Origin: Chloroflexota bacterium
GTDB taxonomy: Bacteria > Chloroflexota > Anaerolineae > Anaerolineales > Villigracilaceae
Length of the DNA: 64,000 bases
Assembly (NCBI GenBank): GCA_016213105.1
Contig: JACRBN010000011.1
Span: 1 to 64,000, forward strand
Direction: 5' to 3'
Part shown: positions 15,977-25,231 of the stretch, piece after piece
How positions within the stretch are numbered: position 1 is the first letter of the stretch
Layout: the number at the start of each line of letters is the position of its first letter
Position numbers and translations under genes: made by a program
Notes under the pieces: generated by a model
What the model was told of the DNA's origin: nothing
The model's database searches: none
Seen by the model: only the letters and a program-made list of their open reading frames with translations

Positions 15977-17506
15977 TTACTTCGCATACTCCGTCGCGCG
16001 TGTCTCGCGGATGACGGTGACGCGGATCTGGCCGGGGTACTGCATGGTTTCTTCGATCTTCTTGGCCACGTCACGGGCCAGGCGGGCGGAGGCGAGGTCG
16101 TCGATGGCTTCGGGTTTGACGATGATGCGCACTTCGCGGCCAGCCTGAATGGCGAAGGCCTGCTGTACGCCTTCGAAGGACATGGACATTTCCTCCAGCG
16201 AGCGGATGCGCTTGATGTAGGCTTCCAGGTCTTCGCGGCGGGCGCCGGGGCGGGCACCGGAGATGGCGTCGGCGGCTTCGGCGATGACGGCTTCGATGGT
16301 CTCCTGTTCCACCTCGTGGTGGTGGGAGGCGATGGCGTTGACCACCTTGGCATTCACGCCGTAGCGTTTGCAGAATTCCGCGCCCAGTTGGGCGTGCGTG
16401 CCTTCCTGGTTGTGATCCATGGCCTTGCCGATGTCGTGCAGGAAGCCGCCCTGTTTGGCCAGGTTGACGTCCGCGCCGATCTCGGCGGCCAGGATGCCCG
16501 CCAGCTTGGATACTTCCACGGCGTGCGAGAGTTGGTTCTGTCCGTACGAGGTGCGGAACTTGAGGCGGCCCATCATGCGCATGATCTCGGGATGCAGGCC
16601 CGCGATGTTGGCGTCGTAGGCGGCCTGTTCGCCGGATTCGTTGATGATCTTCTCGACGGCCTTGGTCTCATCCTCGACGATCTTCTCGATGTGGGCGGGG
16701 TGGATGCGGCCGTCCAGGATCAGCTTGGCCAGGGCGCGGCGGCCGATCTCGCGGCGCACCGAGTCGAAGCAGGAGACGGTGACCGAGTCGGGGGTGTCGT
16801 CCACGATCACGTCCACGCCTGCGGCCTGTTCGAAGGCCTTGATGTTGCGTCCGTTGCGGCCGACGATGCGGCCCTTCATTTCCTCGTTCGGCAGGGTCAC
16901 CACGGCGCGGGTGACTTCGGCCACGTGTTCCGAGGCTACGCGCTGGATGGCGTCCGCGATCAGTTTGCGGGCGCGCTTTTCGCCTTCCTCGCGGGCTTCG
17001 GCTTCGATCTGGCGGATGATGCGCGCCATGTCGCCGCGCGCTTCCTTCTCGACCGCGGCGAACAGATCCTTGCGGGCATCCTCCTGCGACATCTGGGCGA
17101 TTTCCTGCAATTTATTGACCTGGTCCTGGTAGAGCTTGTCGATCTCGTTGGCGCGGCGGTCAACGGTGGACTGGCGTTTGTTCAAGGCCTGCTCGCGCTG
17201 TTCGAGTTTTTCGATGCGACTCTCCAGCTCGGTGCGGCGCTTGTCGACGCGCTCGAGCTCGCGGTTCAACTCAATGCGGCGTTCCTTGATCTCCGACTCG
17301 GCAGCCTGGATGATCTTGACCGCGTTCTCGCGAGCCTGGGCCTCGATCAGACGGGCCTGCTCATTGGCGCCTTTCAGGATGCTGTCGGCCTTCTGCTGCT
17401 GGTTTTGTAGGGCCCTTTCAGCTTGATAGCGATGAAAGAAATAGCCAAGCAGTACACCGACTGCTAAAAATACAATGATGAGTATAGTGGGAAGTGCCCA
17501 ATTCAT
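15977..17506 (-). CDS. rny: ribonuclease Y
   Basis: 509 residues, the usual length. An N-terminal membrane anchor (about 5-24), a long Glu/Arg/Gln-rich coiled coil (about 30-190), a KH RNA-binding domain with GRIVGRNGRNIKAFE (about 210-225), and an HD hydrolase domain with GGFLHDIGKA and ASHHHEVE metal-binding residues identify RNase Y. It initiates mRNA decay as an endoribonuclease at the membrane. The ATG overlaps the recX stop by 4 nt, so the two are co-transcribed. It ends before the shared terminator at 15910-15936. Confidence 0.96.
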   Translation of the reverse strand: MNWALPTILIIVFLAVGVLLGYFFHRYQAERALQNQQQKADSILKGANEQARLIEAQARENAVKIIQAAESEIKERRIELNRELERVDKRRTELESRIEKLEQREQALNKRQSTVDRRANEIDKLYQDQVNKLQEIAQMSQEDARKDLFAAVEKEARGDMARIIRQIEAEAREEGEKRARKLIADAIQRVASEHVAEVTRAVVTLPNEEMKGRIVGRNGRNIKAFEQAAGVDVIVDDTPDSVTVSCFDSVRREIGRRALAKLILDGRIHPAHIEKIVEDETKAVEKIINESGEQAAYDANIAGLHPEIMRMMGRLKFRTSYGQNQLSHAVEVSKLAGILAAEIGADVNLAKQGGFLHDIGKAMDHNQEGTHAQLGAEFCKRYGVNAKVVNAIASHHHEVEQETIEAVIAEAADAISGARPGARREDLEAYIKRIRSLEEMSMSFEGVQQAFAIQAGREVRIIVKPEAIDDLASARLARDVAKKIEETMQYPGQIRVTVIRETRATEYAK

Positions 17507-18159
17507 ATTGGTTCCTCGTCGTCCAAAATTTGTGACTGTTCAGGATAATTCTCGTTCCAAATGCGACTGACTGTGGATGCGGTGACGTCGTACGGGAAAC
17601 CGCGCCGCGCCAGGAATTCACTCAGCTTTTTACGAAATTCAGGCCATTCCAGATCCTTGAACCTGCCAGCCCGCTTGCGGGCTGCTTCATAGGCCAGCTC
17701 TTCCTCATTGACACCTGTCAGGGCCGATTGGGCCGCCTCGTCTGACAGGCCTTTTTGCCGCAGTTCCATCGCCAGCAGCCTGCGGCTGCGCGGACGGAAG
17801 GTGCTGCGGTTTTCCACCCACATGCGGGCGAAGTCGTCATCATTGGCAAGCTTCACCTGGCGGAGTCGTTCGAGGATTTCCTCGATCACCTCGTCCGTGT
17901 ATTCGTGCTTGCGCAGGTTCTGACGGATTTCCGCTTCCGAACGGGCGCGATAGCTCAGGTAGAGCATGGCCTGTTGATAGGCCCGTTCGCGCGCATCGTC
18001 GTTCTGGAGTTGGGCGATCTTTCCATCTTCCAGCCGCTGACCTGTCTTCAGCCAGGCGGCGACGATGCGGGAGAGTCCGAAGGCAAATTCCCCGTCCAGG
18101 TAGATGTTCACCCGATTGGGATCCTTCTTTTGCACTTCGATGGCCGAGATCGTTTTCAT
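17503..18159 (-). CDS. recX: regulatory protein RecX
   Basis: 218 residues of helical, charged sequence matching RecX, the modulator that caps or destabilises RecA filaments. Marker segments are YLSYRARSEAEIRQNL with KHEYTDEVIEEILERL, then DDDFARMWVENR and RPRSRRLLAMELRQKGLS, the three tandem three-helix units of the family. An N-terminal extension (KTISAIEVQKKDPNRVNIYLDGE) is common in Firmicutes and Chloroflexi versions. The ATG at 18159 is chosen because conservation begins there; the frame is open to 18240 but that part falls in the structured leader. recA is not adjacent, unlike in many bacteria. It is co-transcribed with rny. Confidence 0.9.
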   Translation of the reverse strand: MKTISAIEVQKKDPNRVNIYLDGEFAFGLSRIVAAWLKTGQRLEDGKIAQLQNDDARERAYQQAMLYLSYRARSEAEIRQNLRKHEYTDEVIEEILERLRQVKLANDDDFARMWVENRSTFRPRSRRLLAMELRQKGLSDEAAQSALTGVNEEELAYEAARKRAGRFKDLEWPEFRKKLSEFLARRGFPYDVTASTVSRIWNENYPEQSQILDDEEPI

Positions 18160-18458
18160 CGTTAAATAAGACGCAGCCATAGCCCGGGGGGTGGGCCACA
18201 GCTGCGAAGCGGCTCGGGTGGATGCGACAGACTCACGCACCGCGTATTGCGGTACGGAAGAATTAACTAAACCGTGGATCGGCTCAGGGTGAAATCAAAC
18301 AGGTACATGGTCCTGGCAAAAATCGGTTTCTAATCCGCCAAAATGGGGCGGTGTCGTACCCAAAAGTGTCAAATCCGTTAGCAAACAGTGGCCGCAAAGT
18401 GGGCGGCAGGAAATAGGCTAATTAACAACACTCCTTGCGGGGTGTTGAAACAATTATA
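18160..18458 (-). promoter_or_regulatory. long structured leader or small RNA upstream of recX
   Basis: On the minus strand TATAAT (18458-18453) is followed after 5 nt by a hairpin CAACACCCC / GGAGTGTTG at the probable 5' end of the RNA. Downstream come further stems: GCCGC / GCGGC near 18385-18405, CCGCC / GGCGG near 18337-18352 and CCGC / GCGG near 18240-18252. About 290 nt separate the -10 box from the recX start and contain no gene. I compared it by eye with RNase P RNA, tmRNA, SRP RNA, 6S RNA, cobalamin and cyclic di-GMP riboswitches and saw no match. The remaining bases to 18613 hold only the promoter region of the divergent gene. Confidence 0.4.
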
Positions 18459-18613
18459 CATGAAAGTTGAAAATATTTTACACGAATTCTGTCTAGACAA
18501 ATTATGGTGTGCGCGTATTGTTTAAATGTGAAGATGGGATAAAATCAACAAAAACGTTTTTGGATATCTGATCGGTCAAACCAGACGCATCGTACACTAT
18601 TACCGGAGGTTCC

Positions 18614-20578
18614 ATGAATTATCCTCACCCTGATGGAAACGGGGAATCGAAACAGGTGCAGCGCGTTATTGCTTTTGCCGGTGTTTTCCTTCTTTTGCTG
18701 GGGCAATTCCTGATGTACTCCACCCCGCTGGAAAACACAGTCATTTTTCCCTTTCAGATCTGGTTCAGTATCCTGGGAGTGGTTCTTTTTCTAGTGAGCC
18801 AGCTCATCCGCCCAGCCTCATGGACACAGTGGATCGCGACCCGCCTGACCGCTTCCCACCAGGTTACCTGGATTTTGGTGGCGGTCATGTTGTCCATCCT
18901 GGCCACAGTGGGGGCGAGATTATTCCAGATTTCCACGCGGAGCAACTACATTCCCATCCTGACGGTTTGGTTGTTGGCGGGGGTATCGTTTGTAACCGCA
19001 TTCATGGATGGTTTTCTTGGGCGGGTTTCCTGGCGTACCTGGTTCAAACAGCACCGGGCCGAGTTGATGATCCTGCTCGTCGTCATTATTTTGGGAACGC
19101 TCCTGCGATTTTACAGGTTGGGCGAAATTCCGCGGGTGTTGGATGGAGATGAGGGACGGGTGGGCCTGGCCGCCCAGGAGACCGCCCTGGGCACGCTTGC
19201 CAACCCGTTTGCGCTGTGGGACAACTTCGGCGCATTGTATCTTCAGATCATCAACGCAACCCTGCGGATCTTTGGGCCGACGCCCTTTGCCCTGCGGCTG
19301 GTGCCTGCCATCGGCGGGATCCTGGCCATCCCCGCTGTTTACCTGCTGGCACGTCAAATTGGCGGACCCAGGGTGGCTTTCATTGCCGCTTTTCTCATCG
19401 CCACTTCGCATACACATATCAATTTCAGCCGTATCGCCTCTGTGGCATACATTCACGGAACCTGGCTGGCGCCTTTGGAGTTGTACCTGCTGCTAAGCGG
19501 CCTGGAGAAACGCCAATCCTGGCGGACCGCTTTGAGCGGGGCGATCCTGGCTATCCATTTTTCGGTGTATCTGACCGCCCAGGTGGTGACTGCCTTGATC
19601 CTGGTTTATATGTTGATCTCCTTCCTGTTCCTGCGCTCCTGGTTTATGGCGGCCTGGCGCCCGGCCCTGGCGTTTTGGGGAGCCTTTCTGCTCATGATGG
19701 GGCCCGAGGTTTCCTATATCCTAAGTACCCCGGAGCAATTCATGAACAGGCTGGTCCAGGATGGCACCATTAACTCGGGCTGGCTGGCAGCCACCATGGC
19801 AGAGACCGGAAGGGGCGCTGTCTCGCTTTTGTTCGAGCGGGTGATGCACGCCTTCCTTTCCCTGATCTACTACCCGGCCAGGGATTTTTATGGGTCCCCC
19901 GCCCCCATGCTTAGCATGATCTCCGCGGCGGCCTTCCTGCTGGGGTTGGGATTATCCCTGTGGCGGACGAAATCTCCGCGTAACCTTTTGTTGAACGGTA
20001 ATTTTTGGGCGGCCACGCTGGCCGTCGGCCTCTTCGCCGTGCCGCCTTCCGCAGACTCGTACCGCATGTTGATGGCCCTGCCGGCCGCGCTGATCATGGC
20101 CGCCATCGGGTTCGACCAGGCCGTCGAATATTTTGGCCTGGGTTGGGCGCAGACACGTTTGGCGTATTCGATAACCATCGGCAGCATTCTGTTGAGCCTG
20201 CTGGTGTTCAACGCCTGGACTTACTATGGCGATTTTGCAGGCCAGTGCCGCTATGGAGATAACCTGGCAGGCCGCTTTGCCTCCTACCTGGGAAAATACG
20301 TCAGGACGGTCGAGAGTGAATCGAACATCTATCTGCTCAGCGATGATATCTATTTCCACGGCTCCCACGCCTCCACGGCCTTTCTCAGTCAGCATCGTGT
20401 GGTAACCAACGTTCCCGAGGCGGTGGAGTCCTTCCAGTTCGTCTCTGGAGAGACGATCATTGCCAGTCCCGAGCGCATCGAGGAGTTGGTGGCCTGGGCG
20501 CATGGGAATCCAGGCGGCGACCTGCATTTTATAAGCGACTGCCAGAACACCATCCTGGCCTCTTATCAGATTCCGTAG
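18614..20578 (+). CDS. GT-C glycosyltransferase-like membrane protein (family 39 type)
   Basis: 654 residues with about a dozen transmembrane helices. After four N-terminal helices, the first large loop carries VLDGDEGRVGLAAQE (about 176-190), the acidic pair expected at the active site of dolichyl- or polyprenyl-phosphate-mannose-dependent enzymes, followed by further membrane segments and a soluble C-terminal domain from about 560. Enzymes of this class transfer sugars from a lipid-phosphate donor on the outer face of the membrane. The start follows CCGGAGG with 5 nt spacing. It precedes a methyltransferase and a dolichol-phosphate-mannose-synthase-like GT2 that could supply its donor, so the trio may act in one glycosylation step. 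Confidence 0.8.
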   Translation: MNYPHPDGNGESKQVQRVIAFAGVFLLLLGQFLMYSTPLENTVIFPFQIWFSILGVVLFLVSQLIRPASWTQWIATRLTASHQVTWILVAVMLSILATVGARLFQISTRSNYIPILTVWLLAGVSFVTAFMDGFLGRVSWRTWFKQHRAELMILLVVIILGTLLRFYRLGEIPRVLDGDEGRVGLAAQETALGTLANPFALWDNFGALYLQIINATLRIFGPTPFALRLVPAIGGILAIPAVYLLARQIGGPRVAFIAAFLIATSHTHINFSRIASVAYIHGTWLAPLELYLLLSGLEKRQSWRTALSGAILAIHFSVYLTAQVVTALILVYMLISFLFLRSWFMAAWRPALAFWGAFLLMMGPEVSYILSTPEQFMNRLVQDGTINSGWLAATMAETGRGAVSLLFERVMHAFLSLIYYPARDFYGSPAPMLSMISAAAFLLGLGLSLWRTKSPRNLLLNGNFWAATLAVGLFAVPPSADSYRMLMALPAALIMAAIGFDQAVEYFGLGWAQTRLAYSITIGSILLSLLVFNAWTYYGDFAGQCRYGDNLAGRFASYLGKYVRTVESESNIYLLSDDIYFHGSHASTAFLSQHRVVTNVPEAVESFQFVSGETIIASPERIEELVAWAHGNPGGDLHFISDCQNTILASYQIP

Positions 20579-20585
20579 AGGAAGT

Positions 20586-21335
20586 TTGCACTCGAGCGAA
20601 TACGAGATCATGTATCAAGTGGAACTCCGACATTGGTGGTATCGGGGCATGGCGTCCATCACACGCGCGGTGTTCGACCGCTGGTTGCCCCGCAGGGTCG
20701 GCTTGCGCATCCTCGATGCGGGATGTGGGACGGGCGCCGCCATGACCACGTATTTGCGGGATTTTGGAACAGTCACGGGCTGCGACCTTTCCCGCCTGGC
20801 GCTGGATTTCTGCCACAGGCGGGACGCGTCCCGCCTCGTGCAGGCTTCGGTCCTGGACCTGCCATTTGCTCCAGCTTCCTTTGACCTGGTCGTCAGCTTT
20901 GACGTGCTGTACGAGCGCGCTGTTTCGAACGATCTCTCCGCTTTGCGGGAGTTTGCCCGACTGCTGGCCCCGGGCGGATTCCTGTTCCTGCGCCTGCCCG
21001 CCTACGACTGGCTGCGGGGTGCGCATGATGTGGTAATTCACACGGCCCGGCGTTATACCACCCGCCGCATTGCCGACCTGCTCGTCCAAAGCGGACTCGC
21101 CCTTGTCCACCTGAGTTATGCCAATACCCTTCTATTTCCCGCAGCGGCACTCAAGCGCCTTTCGGAGCAGCTGCTCCCCGTTCGCCAGGCAGCCTCAGAC
21201 CTTGAGCTGGAGCCTGGCCCCTTTAACGGAATCCTGCACAGGGTCCTGGCGGCGGAGGCGCCCTGGGTCGCCTCGCGCGAACTGCCCTTCGGGCTGAGCG
21301 TCATCGCCCTGGCGCGGAAGTCATCCATCCAATGA
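20586..21335 (+). CDS. class I SAM-dependent methyltransferase
   Basis: 249 residues. Motif I ILDAGCGTG (about 42-50) binds S-adenosylmethionine, with an acidic residue at the end of strand 2 (VTGCDLSRLA) and a DLVVSFDVL strand 4, then LAPGGFLFLRLPAYDWL typical of the Methyltransf_11 type. The N-terminal YEIMYQVELRHWWYRGM box is seen in methyltransferases of glycan clusters. A TTG start at 20586 preceded by AGAGGAAG is chosen, 7 nt after the GT-C stop; an internal ATG at 20610 is possible. It overlaps the next gene by 4 nt. The acceptor is unknown, perhaps a sugar or lipid carrier. Confidence 0.85.
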   Translation: MHSSEYEIMYQVELRHWWYRGMASITRAVFDRWLPRRVGLRILDAGCGTGAAMTTYLRDFGTVTGCDLSRLALDFCHRRDASRLVQASVLDLPFAPASFDLVVSFDVLYERAVSNDLSALREFARLLAPGGFLFLRLPAYDWLRGAHDVVIHTARRYTTRRIADLLVQSGLALVHLSYANTLLFPAAALKRLSEQLLPVRQAASDLELEPGPFNGILHRVLAAEAPWVASRELPFGLSVIALARKSSIQ

Positions 21336-22072
21336 ATGTGACTGTGGCGCGCATCTCCAGCGTGAGCGCCGTCTTCCCCGCGTATAACGACGGTGGGACG
21401 ATTGCCAGCATGGTGACCGCCGCGTTGATCGCCCTGCGCCAGGTGACCGACGATTATGAGATCATCGTGACGAACGACGGCAGCCGTGATTACACCGTCC
21501 AGGTATTGGATGAGCTCGCCATTCGTTATCCCGAGTTGAAGGTGATTCATCACCCCTACAACCAGGGATATGGCGCCGCCCTGCGTACGGGATTTGCCGC
21601 CGCGACCAAGGATTGGGTCTTCTACACGGACGGCGACGCGCAATACAATCCGCTCGAACTGGTCGACCTGGTGGGTGCGCTGCGCCCGGGCGTGGATATG
21701 GTCAATGGCTATAAACTGGCCCGCCATGATTCATGGCTGAGAATATTGATCGGGAAGGCGTATCACCAACTGGTGGCCATTCTCTTCGGCATCCGCATTC
21801 GGGACGTGGATTGCGATTTTCGCCTGATCCCGCGCAGGGTCCTGGAGGAGATCAAACTGGAGAGCGTGAGCGGCGCTGTCTGCCTGGAACTGGTCAAAAA
21901 GATCCAGGATGCGGGCTATGTCTTTGCCGAGGTGCCCGTCCATCACTATTCCCGAAAATATGGCACTTCCCAGTTCTTCAATCCCTGGAGGATCATCCGG
22001 ACCTTCTATCAGTTATGGCAGTTATACAAGCAGCTGGTTCTCAAGCGGGAACGGCGTACGCACTCTCAGTGA
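21332..22072 (+). CDS. family 2 glycosyltransferase, dolichyl-phosphate sugar synthase-like
   Basis: 246 residues with a GT-A fold: AVFPAYNDGGTI for the first strand, EIIVTNDGSRDYT for the nucleotide-binding region, VFYTDGDAQYNPLEL containing the DxD-like metal site, and RDVDCDFRLIPRRVLEEI downstream. It has no membrane helix pair at the C terminus, only an amphipathic tail (YQLWQLYKQLVLKRERR). The pattern suggests polyprenyl-phosphate mannose or glucose synthesis at the cytoplasmic membrane face. It shares ATGA with the methyltransferase stop and closes the three-gene operon. The GT-C protein encoded first could use its product. Confidence 0.87.
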   Translation: MNVTVARISSVSAVFPAYNDGGTIASMVTAALIALRQVTDDYEIIVTNDGSRDYTVQVLDELAIRYPELKVIHHPYNQGYGAALRTGFAAATKDWVFYTDGDAQYNPLELVDLVGALRPGVDMVNGYKLARHDSWLRILIGKAYHQLVAILFGIRIRDVDCDFRLIPRRVLEEIKLESVSGAVCLELVKKIQDAGYVFAEVPVHHYSRKYGTSQFFNPWRIIRTFYQLWQLYKQLVLKRERRTHSQ

Positions 22073-22195
22073 GGGGCGCAAGATATTTTGCAGGATGCGT
22101 ATAGAAAAAATTGTGACAAAAGGAACTACACCGCCCCTGTAAATCGTGCAATAATAAAACCAGTCCAAAACACTCGAACCCCCAAAGGAGACAGT

Positions 22196-24457
22196 ATGGC
22201 TAAGATCACTCGTGAAGATGCACTTGAATATCACCATTTGAAAGGCAAGCCCGGCAAGGTGGCGATCATTCCCACCAAACCGATGGACACGCAGCGCGAC
22301 CTGAGCCTGGCGTATTCGCCGGGGGTGGCGGAACCCGTTTTGGAGATCGAAAGGGATCCGGAGCTGGCCTACGAGTACACCTCGAAGGGCAACCTGGTGG
22401 CGGTCGTTTCGAATGGCACGGCCATCCTGGGCCTCGGTGACCGTGGGGCGCTGGCGGGCAAGCCCGTCATGGAAGGCAAGGGCGTGCTCTTCAAAAAATT
22501 CGCCGACGTGGATGTGTTCGACATCGAGGTCAATTCCCACGATCCCGATGAGATCATTAAGGTGGTGGCGGCCATTTCCCCGACCTTTGGCGGCATCAAC
22601 CTCGAAGACATCAAGGCCCCCGAGTGCTTCTACATCGAGGAAGAACTCAAGAAGATGCTGGACATCCCAGTCTTCCACGATGACCAGCATGGCACGGCCA
22701 TCATCTCCTCGGCGGGGCTGGCCAATGCGCTGGAGATCGTGGGCAAGAAGCACGAGGACATCCGACTGGTGATCTCGGGCGCGGGCGCTTCGGCCATCTC
22801 CTGTGCGGAACTGGCCATCTCGTGGGGCGTGCGGCGTGAGAACATCATGCTGGTCGATACCAAGGGCGTGGTCTACAAGGGCCGCACCGTGGGCATGAAC
22901 AAGTACAAGGACCGCCTGGCGGTCGACGACAAGGGACATCGCACCCTGGCCGACGCCGTCGCAGGCTCGGACGTGTTCTACGGCTTATCCGTGGCCAACG
23001 TGCTGACGCCCGAGATGGTCAAGTCGATGGCCGATGACCCGATCATCTTCGCCATGGCCAATCCCGACCCCGAGATCAAACCCGAACTGGCCAGGGAGGC
23101 CCGCAAGGACGTTATCATCGCCACGGGCCGCTCGGATTATGTCAACCAGGTCAATAATGTGCTCGGCTTCCCGTTCATCTTCCGTGGCGCGCTGGACGTG
23201 CGCGCGAGACAGATCAACGAGGAAATGAAATTCGCCGCCTCGCAGGCGCTGGCCGCCCTGGCCAAGGAGGACGTGCCCGACTCGGTCATCCGCGCCTATG
23301 GCGGGGACAGCATCAAGTTTGGCCGCGAATACATCATCCCCAAGCCGCTCGATCCGCGTGTGCTGTTATGGGAGGCGCCCGCCGTCGCCGAGATGGCCAT
23401 GAAGACGGGGGTGGCCCGCAAGCCGGTCGACATCGATGAGTATCGCCAGCAACTGGCCTACCGCCAGGGCAAGGGCGAACAGGTGCGCTACTTCTTCCAG
23501 AACAAGGCCCGCTCCTCGGGCGGCACGAAGCGCGTGGTGTTTGCCGAAGGCGAGGAACAGAAGATCATCCGCGCCGCCGCCCAGATCAAGGATGAGGGCA
23601 TTGCCACGCCAATCCTGATCGGCAGGTCGGAAACCATCGAAGCGCTGGTCGTGAACCTGGGCCTCGATTATGCGCCCATCGTTGTAGATCCCTCGAAGAT
23701 GGAGAATATCGGCGCGTATGAGAACGCCTATTATGAGATGCGCAACCGCAAGGGCATGACCCGCACCGATGTGGGCAAGGTCGTGCGCGACCCGAACGTG
23801 CTCGGCCCGCTGATGGTGAAAATGGGCGAAGCCGATGCCTTCGTCTCGGGCCTGACCTTTGACTATCCCGAGGTCATCCGCCCCGCGCTGCAGATCCATC
23901 ACACCGCCCAGGGCGTGGCCCGCGCGGCGGGTGTGTACATCATGATCGTCGAAGACCGCGTGTACCTGTTCACGGATGCGACGGTCAACATCGACCCGAC
24001 CGCCGAGGACCTGGCCGAAATCGCCACCCTGGCCGCCGATTTCGCCGTCAAACTCGAACTCGACCCGCGTGTGGCCTTCCTCTCGTTCTCGAACTTCGGC
24101 TCCACGCCGCACCCGCTCTCGGACAAGGTGCGCAAGGCTGTGGCGCTGGTCAAGGCGCGCCGCCCCGACCTGGCCGTCGACGGCGAGATGCAGGCCGATA
24201 CCGCCGTGGTACCCGAAATCGTCGACGAGCGCTACCCGTTCAGCGCGGTCAAGGATGCCAACGTGCTGGTCTTCCCCTCGCTCGAATCTGCCAACATTGC
24301 CTACAAACTGATGGCCCGTCTCGGCAAGGCCAAGGCCATCGGCCCGATCCTGCTGGGAGTGGGTGCGCCCGTCCACGTGTTGCAGACGGGTGACGACGTC
24401 AACGCCATCGTGCAGATTGCCTCTGTGGCCGTCATGGACGCGATGGGCCGCAAATAG
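22196..24457 (+). CDS. maeB: NADP-dependent malic enzyme with phosphotransacetylase-like domain
   Basis: 753 residues, close to the size of MaeB proteins. The N-terminal malic enzyme part has [20 protein letters not shown] and a nucleotide-binding [16 protein letters not shown]; it decarboxylates malate to pyruvate. From about residue 435 a phosphotransacetylase-like domain follows ([41 protein letters not shown]). In the characterised MaeB proteins this domain does not act as an acetyltransferase but senses acetyl-CoA. The ATG at 22196 follows AAAGGAGA by 6 nt; the frame is open from 22088 without conservation. It links C4 acids and pyruvate metabolism. It stands alone between terminators. 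Confidence 0.94.
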   Translation: MAKITREDALEYHHLKGKPGKVAIIPTKPMDTQRDLSLAYSPGVAEPVLEIERDPELAYEYTSKGNLVAVVSNGTAILGLGDRGALAGKPVMEGKGVLFKKFADVDVFDIEVNSHDPDEIIKVVAAISPTFGGINLEDIKAPECFYIEEELKKMLDIPVFHDDQHGTAIISSAGLANALEIVGKKHEDIRLVISGAGASAISCAELAISWGVRRENIMLVDTKGVVYKGRTVGMNKYKDRLAVDDKGHRTLADAVAGSDVFYGLSVANVLTPEMVKSMADDPIIFAMANPDPEIKPELAREARKDVIIATGRSDYVNQVNNVLGFPFIFRGALDVRARQINEEMKFAASQALAALAKEDVPDSVIRAYGGDSIKFGREYIIPKPLDPRVLLWEAPAVAEMAMKTGVARKPVDIDEYRQQLAYRQGKGEQVRYFFQNKARSSGGTKRVVFAEGEEQKIIRAAAQIKDEGIATPILIGRSETIEALVVNLGLDYAPIVVDPSKMENIGAYENAYYEMRNRKGMTRTDVGKVVRDPNVLGPLMVKMGEADAFVSGLTFDYPEVIRPALQIHHTAQGVARAAGVYIMIVEDRVYLFTDATVNIDPTAEDLAEIATLAADFAVKLELDPRVAFLSFSNFGSTPHPLSDKVRKAVALVKARRPDLAVDGEMQADTAVVPEIVDERYPFSAVKDANVLVFPSLESANIAYKLMARLGKAKAIGPILLGVGAPVHVLQTGDDVNAIVQIASVAVMDAMGRK

Positions 24458-24483
24458 AACAGACCGAAGTAAAAATGATTCAA

Positions 24484-24512
24484 AAGATGCCCCGGGAAAA
24501 CCGGGGCATCTT
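24484..24512 (+). terminator. hairpin after maeB
   Basis: GATGCCCCGG / CCGGGGCATC with loop GAAAA lies about 28 nt after the maeB stop. The stem is very strong, the following T-run short. Confidence 0.75.
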
Positions 24513-24582
24513 CGATGTGCAGCAGGTGGGGCGGCGGATGGCAGACTTTCCACAACCGTTCCGCCGGGTATGCCCGATAAAA

Positions 24583-24609
24583 AATCCCGCAGGTATTACC
24601 TGCGGGATT
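24583..24609 (-). terminator. intrinsic terminator overlapping the DedA stop codon
   Basis: On the minus strand, AATCCCGCAGGT / ACCTGCGGGATT with a 3-nt loop is followed by six T residues. The DedA stop codon TAA (24598-24596) sits in the loop of this hairpin, so the last codons of the gene form the ascending stem. Confidence 0.9.
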
Positions 24610-25231
24610 GAACATTTCTTAGGAGCTTTTCTGTGTCGAGGGGGTGGCTGCCCAGCCAGCGCATGCCGAGCCGAATCCCTGCGAAGATGAGCACGATTCC
24701 CAACAGCATTAATCCAAAATCGCTGACGATCTGGCTGACTATTTCCCACTGGCTGCCGAAGAGATACCCCAGCCCGCCGTATAAAAGCACCCAGATGGTT
24801 TCGCCCAACGCGTCGTACCACATGAAGCGCGGGAATTGGTATCCGCTTCCGCCTGCGATCAGATTGGTGGGGATGGCCAGCGCGGTGACCAGGAAGCGGG
24901 TGAAGAAGATCGCCACCCAGGCCTTGCGCTGGAAGTAGTCGGTGGCGTTTTTCCAGGCGGGGGATTGCCCCAGGCGCCGGTTCACCTCGTCTTTTCCAAA
25001 GCGTCCGATGCCGAAACTGAGCGCATCCCCCACCAGGGCGCCCAGCAGACCATACAGGGCCATCTCAGGCCAGGAGAAATATCCCTGTTGGGAGAAGGCC
25101 CCAACAGCAATCAGGATGAAGGAAGCCCCGACCGGGACTCCCAGCGCCCCGAGCATCAGGTACAACCCGAACAGGGGCGCGCCGTGATTAATCACCTGGG
25201 TGAGCAGGATATCCGTAATGGAGTCACTCAT
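24596..25231 (-). CDS. DedA/SNARE-associated (VTT-domain) membrane protein
   Basis: 211 residues with about five hydrophobic segments. The VTT-domain signatures are present: GALVGDALSFGIGRFGKD (with the GxxxGD pattern), FQRKAWVAIFFTRFLVTALAIPTNLIAGGSGYQFPRFMWYD split over the conserved arginine-containing re-entrant loop, and a final FGSQWEIVSQIVSDFGLMLLGI helix. DedA proteins act as lipid flippases or scramblases for polyprenyl phosphate or phosphatidylethanolamine. The start overlaps the upstream small membrane gene by 4 nt (ATGA). It is the last gene of the obgE operon. Confidence 0.85.
   Translation of the reverse strand: MSDSITDILLTQVINHGAPLFGLYLMLGALGVPVGASFILIAVGAFSQQGYFSWPEMALYGLLGALVGDALSFGIGRFGKDEVNRRLGQSPAWKNATDYFQRKAWVAIFFTRFLVTALAIPTNLIAGGSGYQFPRFMWYDALGETIWVLLYGGLGYLFGSQWEIVSQIVSDFGLMLLGIVLIFAGIRLGMRWLGSHPLDTEKLLRNVQSRR

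Noticed and set aside
15938-17410. 490-codon open frame on the plus strand across rny
   Set aside because: It is antisense to rny, whose KH and HD motifs and coiled coil are clear; GC-rich codon use leaves long open antisense frames. The translation is low-complexity Asp/Gly/Val/Phe-rich.
18160-18458. RNase P RNA, tmRNA, SRP RNA or cobalamin riboswitch
   Set aside because: None of the conserved cores (for example GAGGAAAGTCC, a tag frame with tRNA-like ends, or the cobalamin core with its GCCACTG context) was found in either strand.
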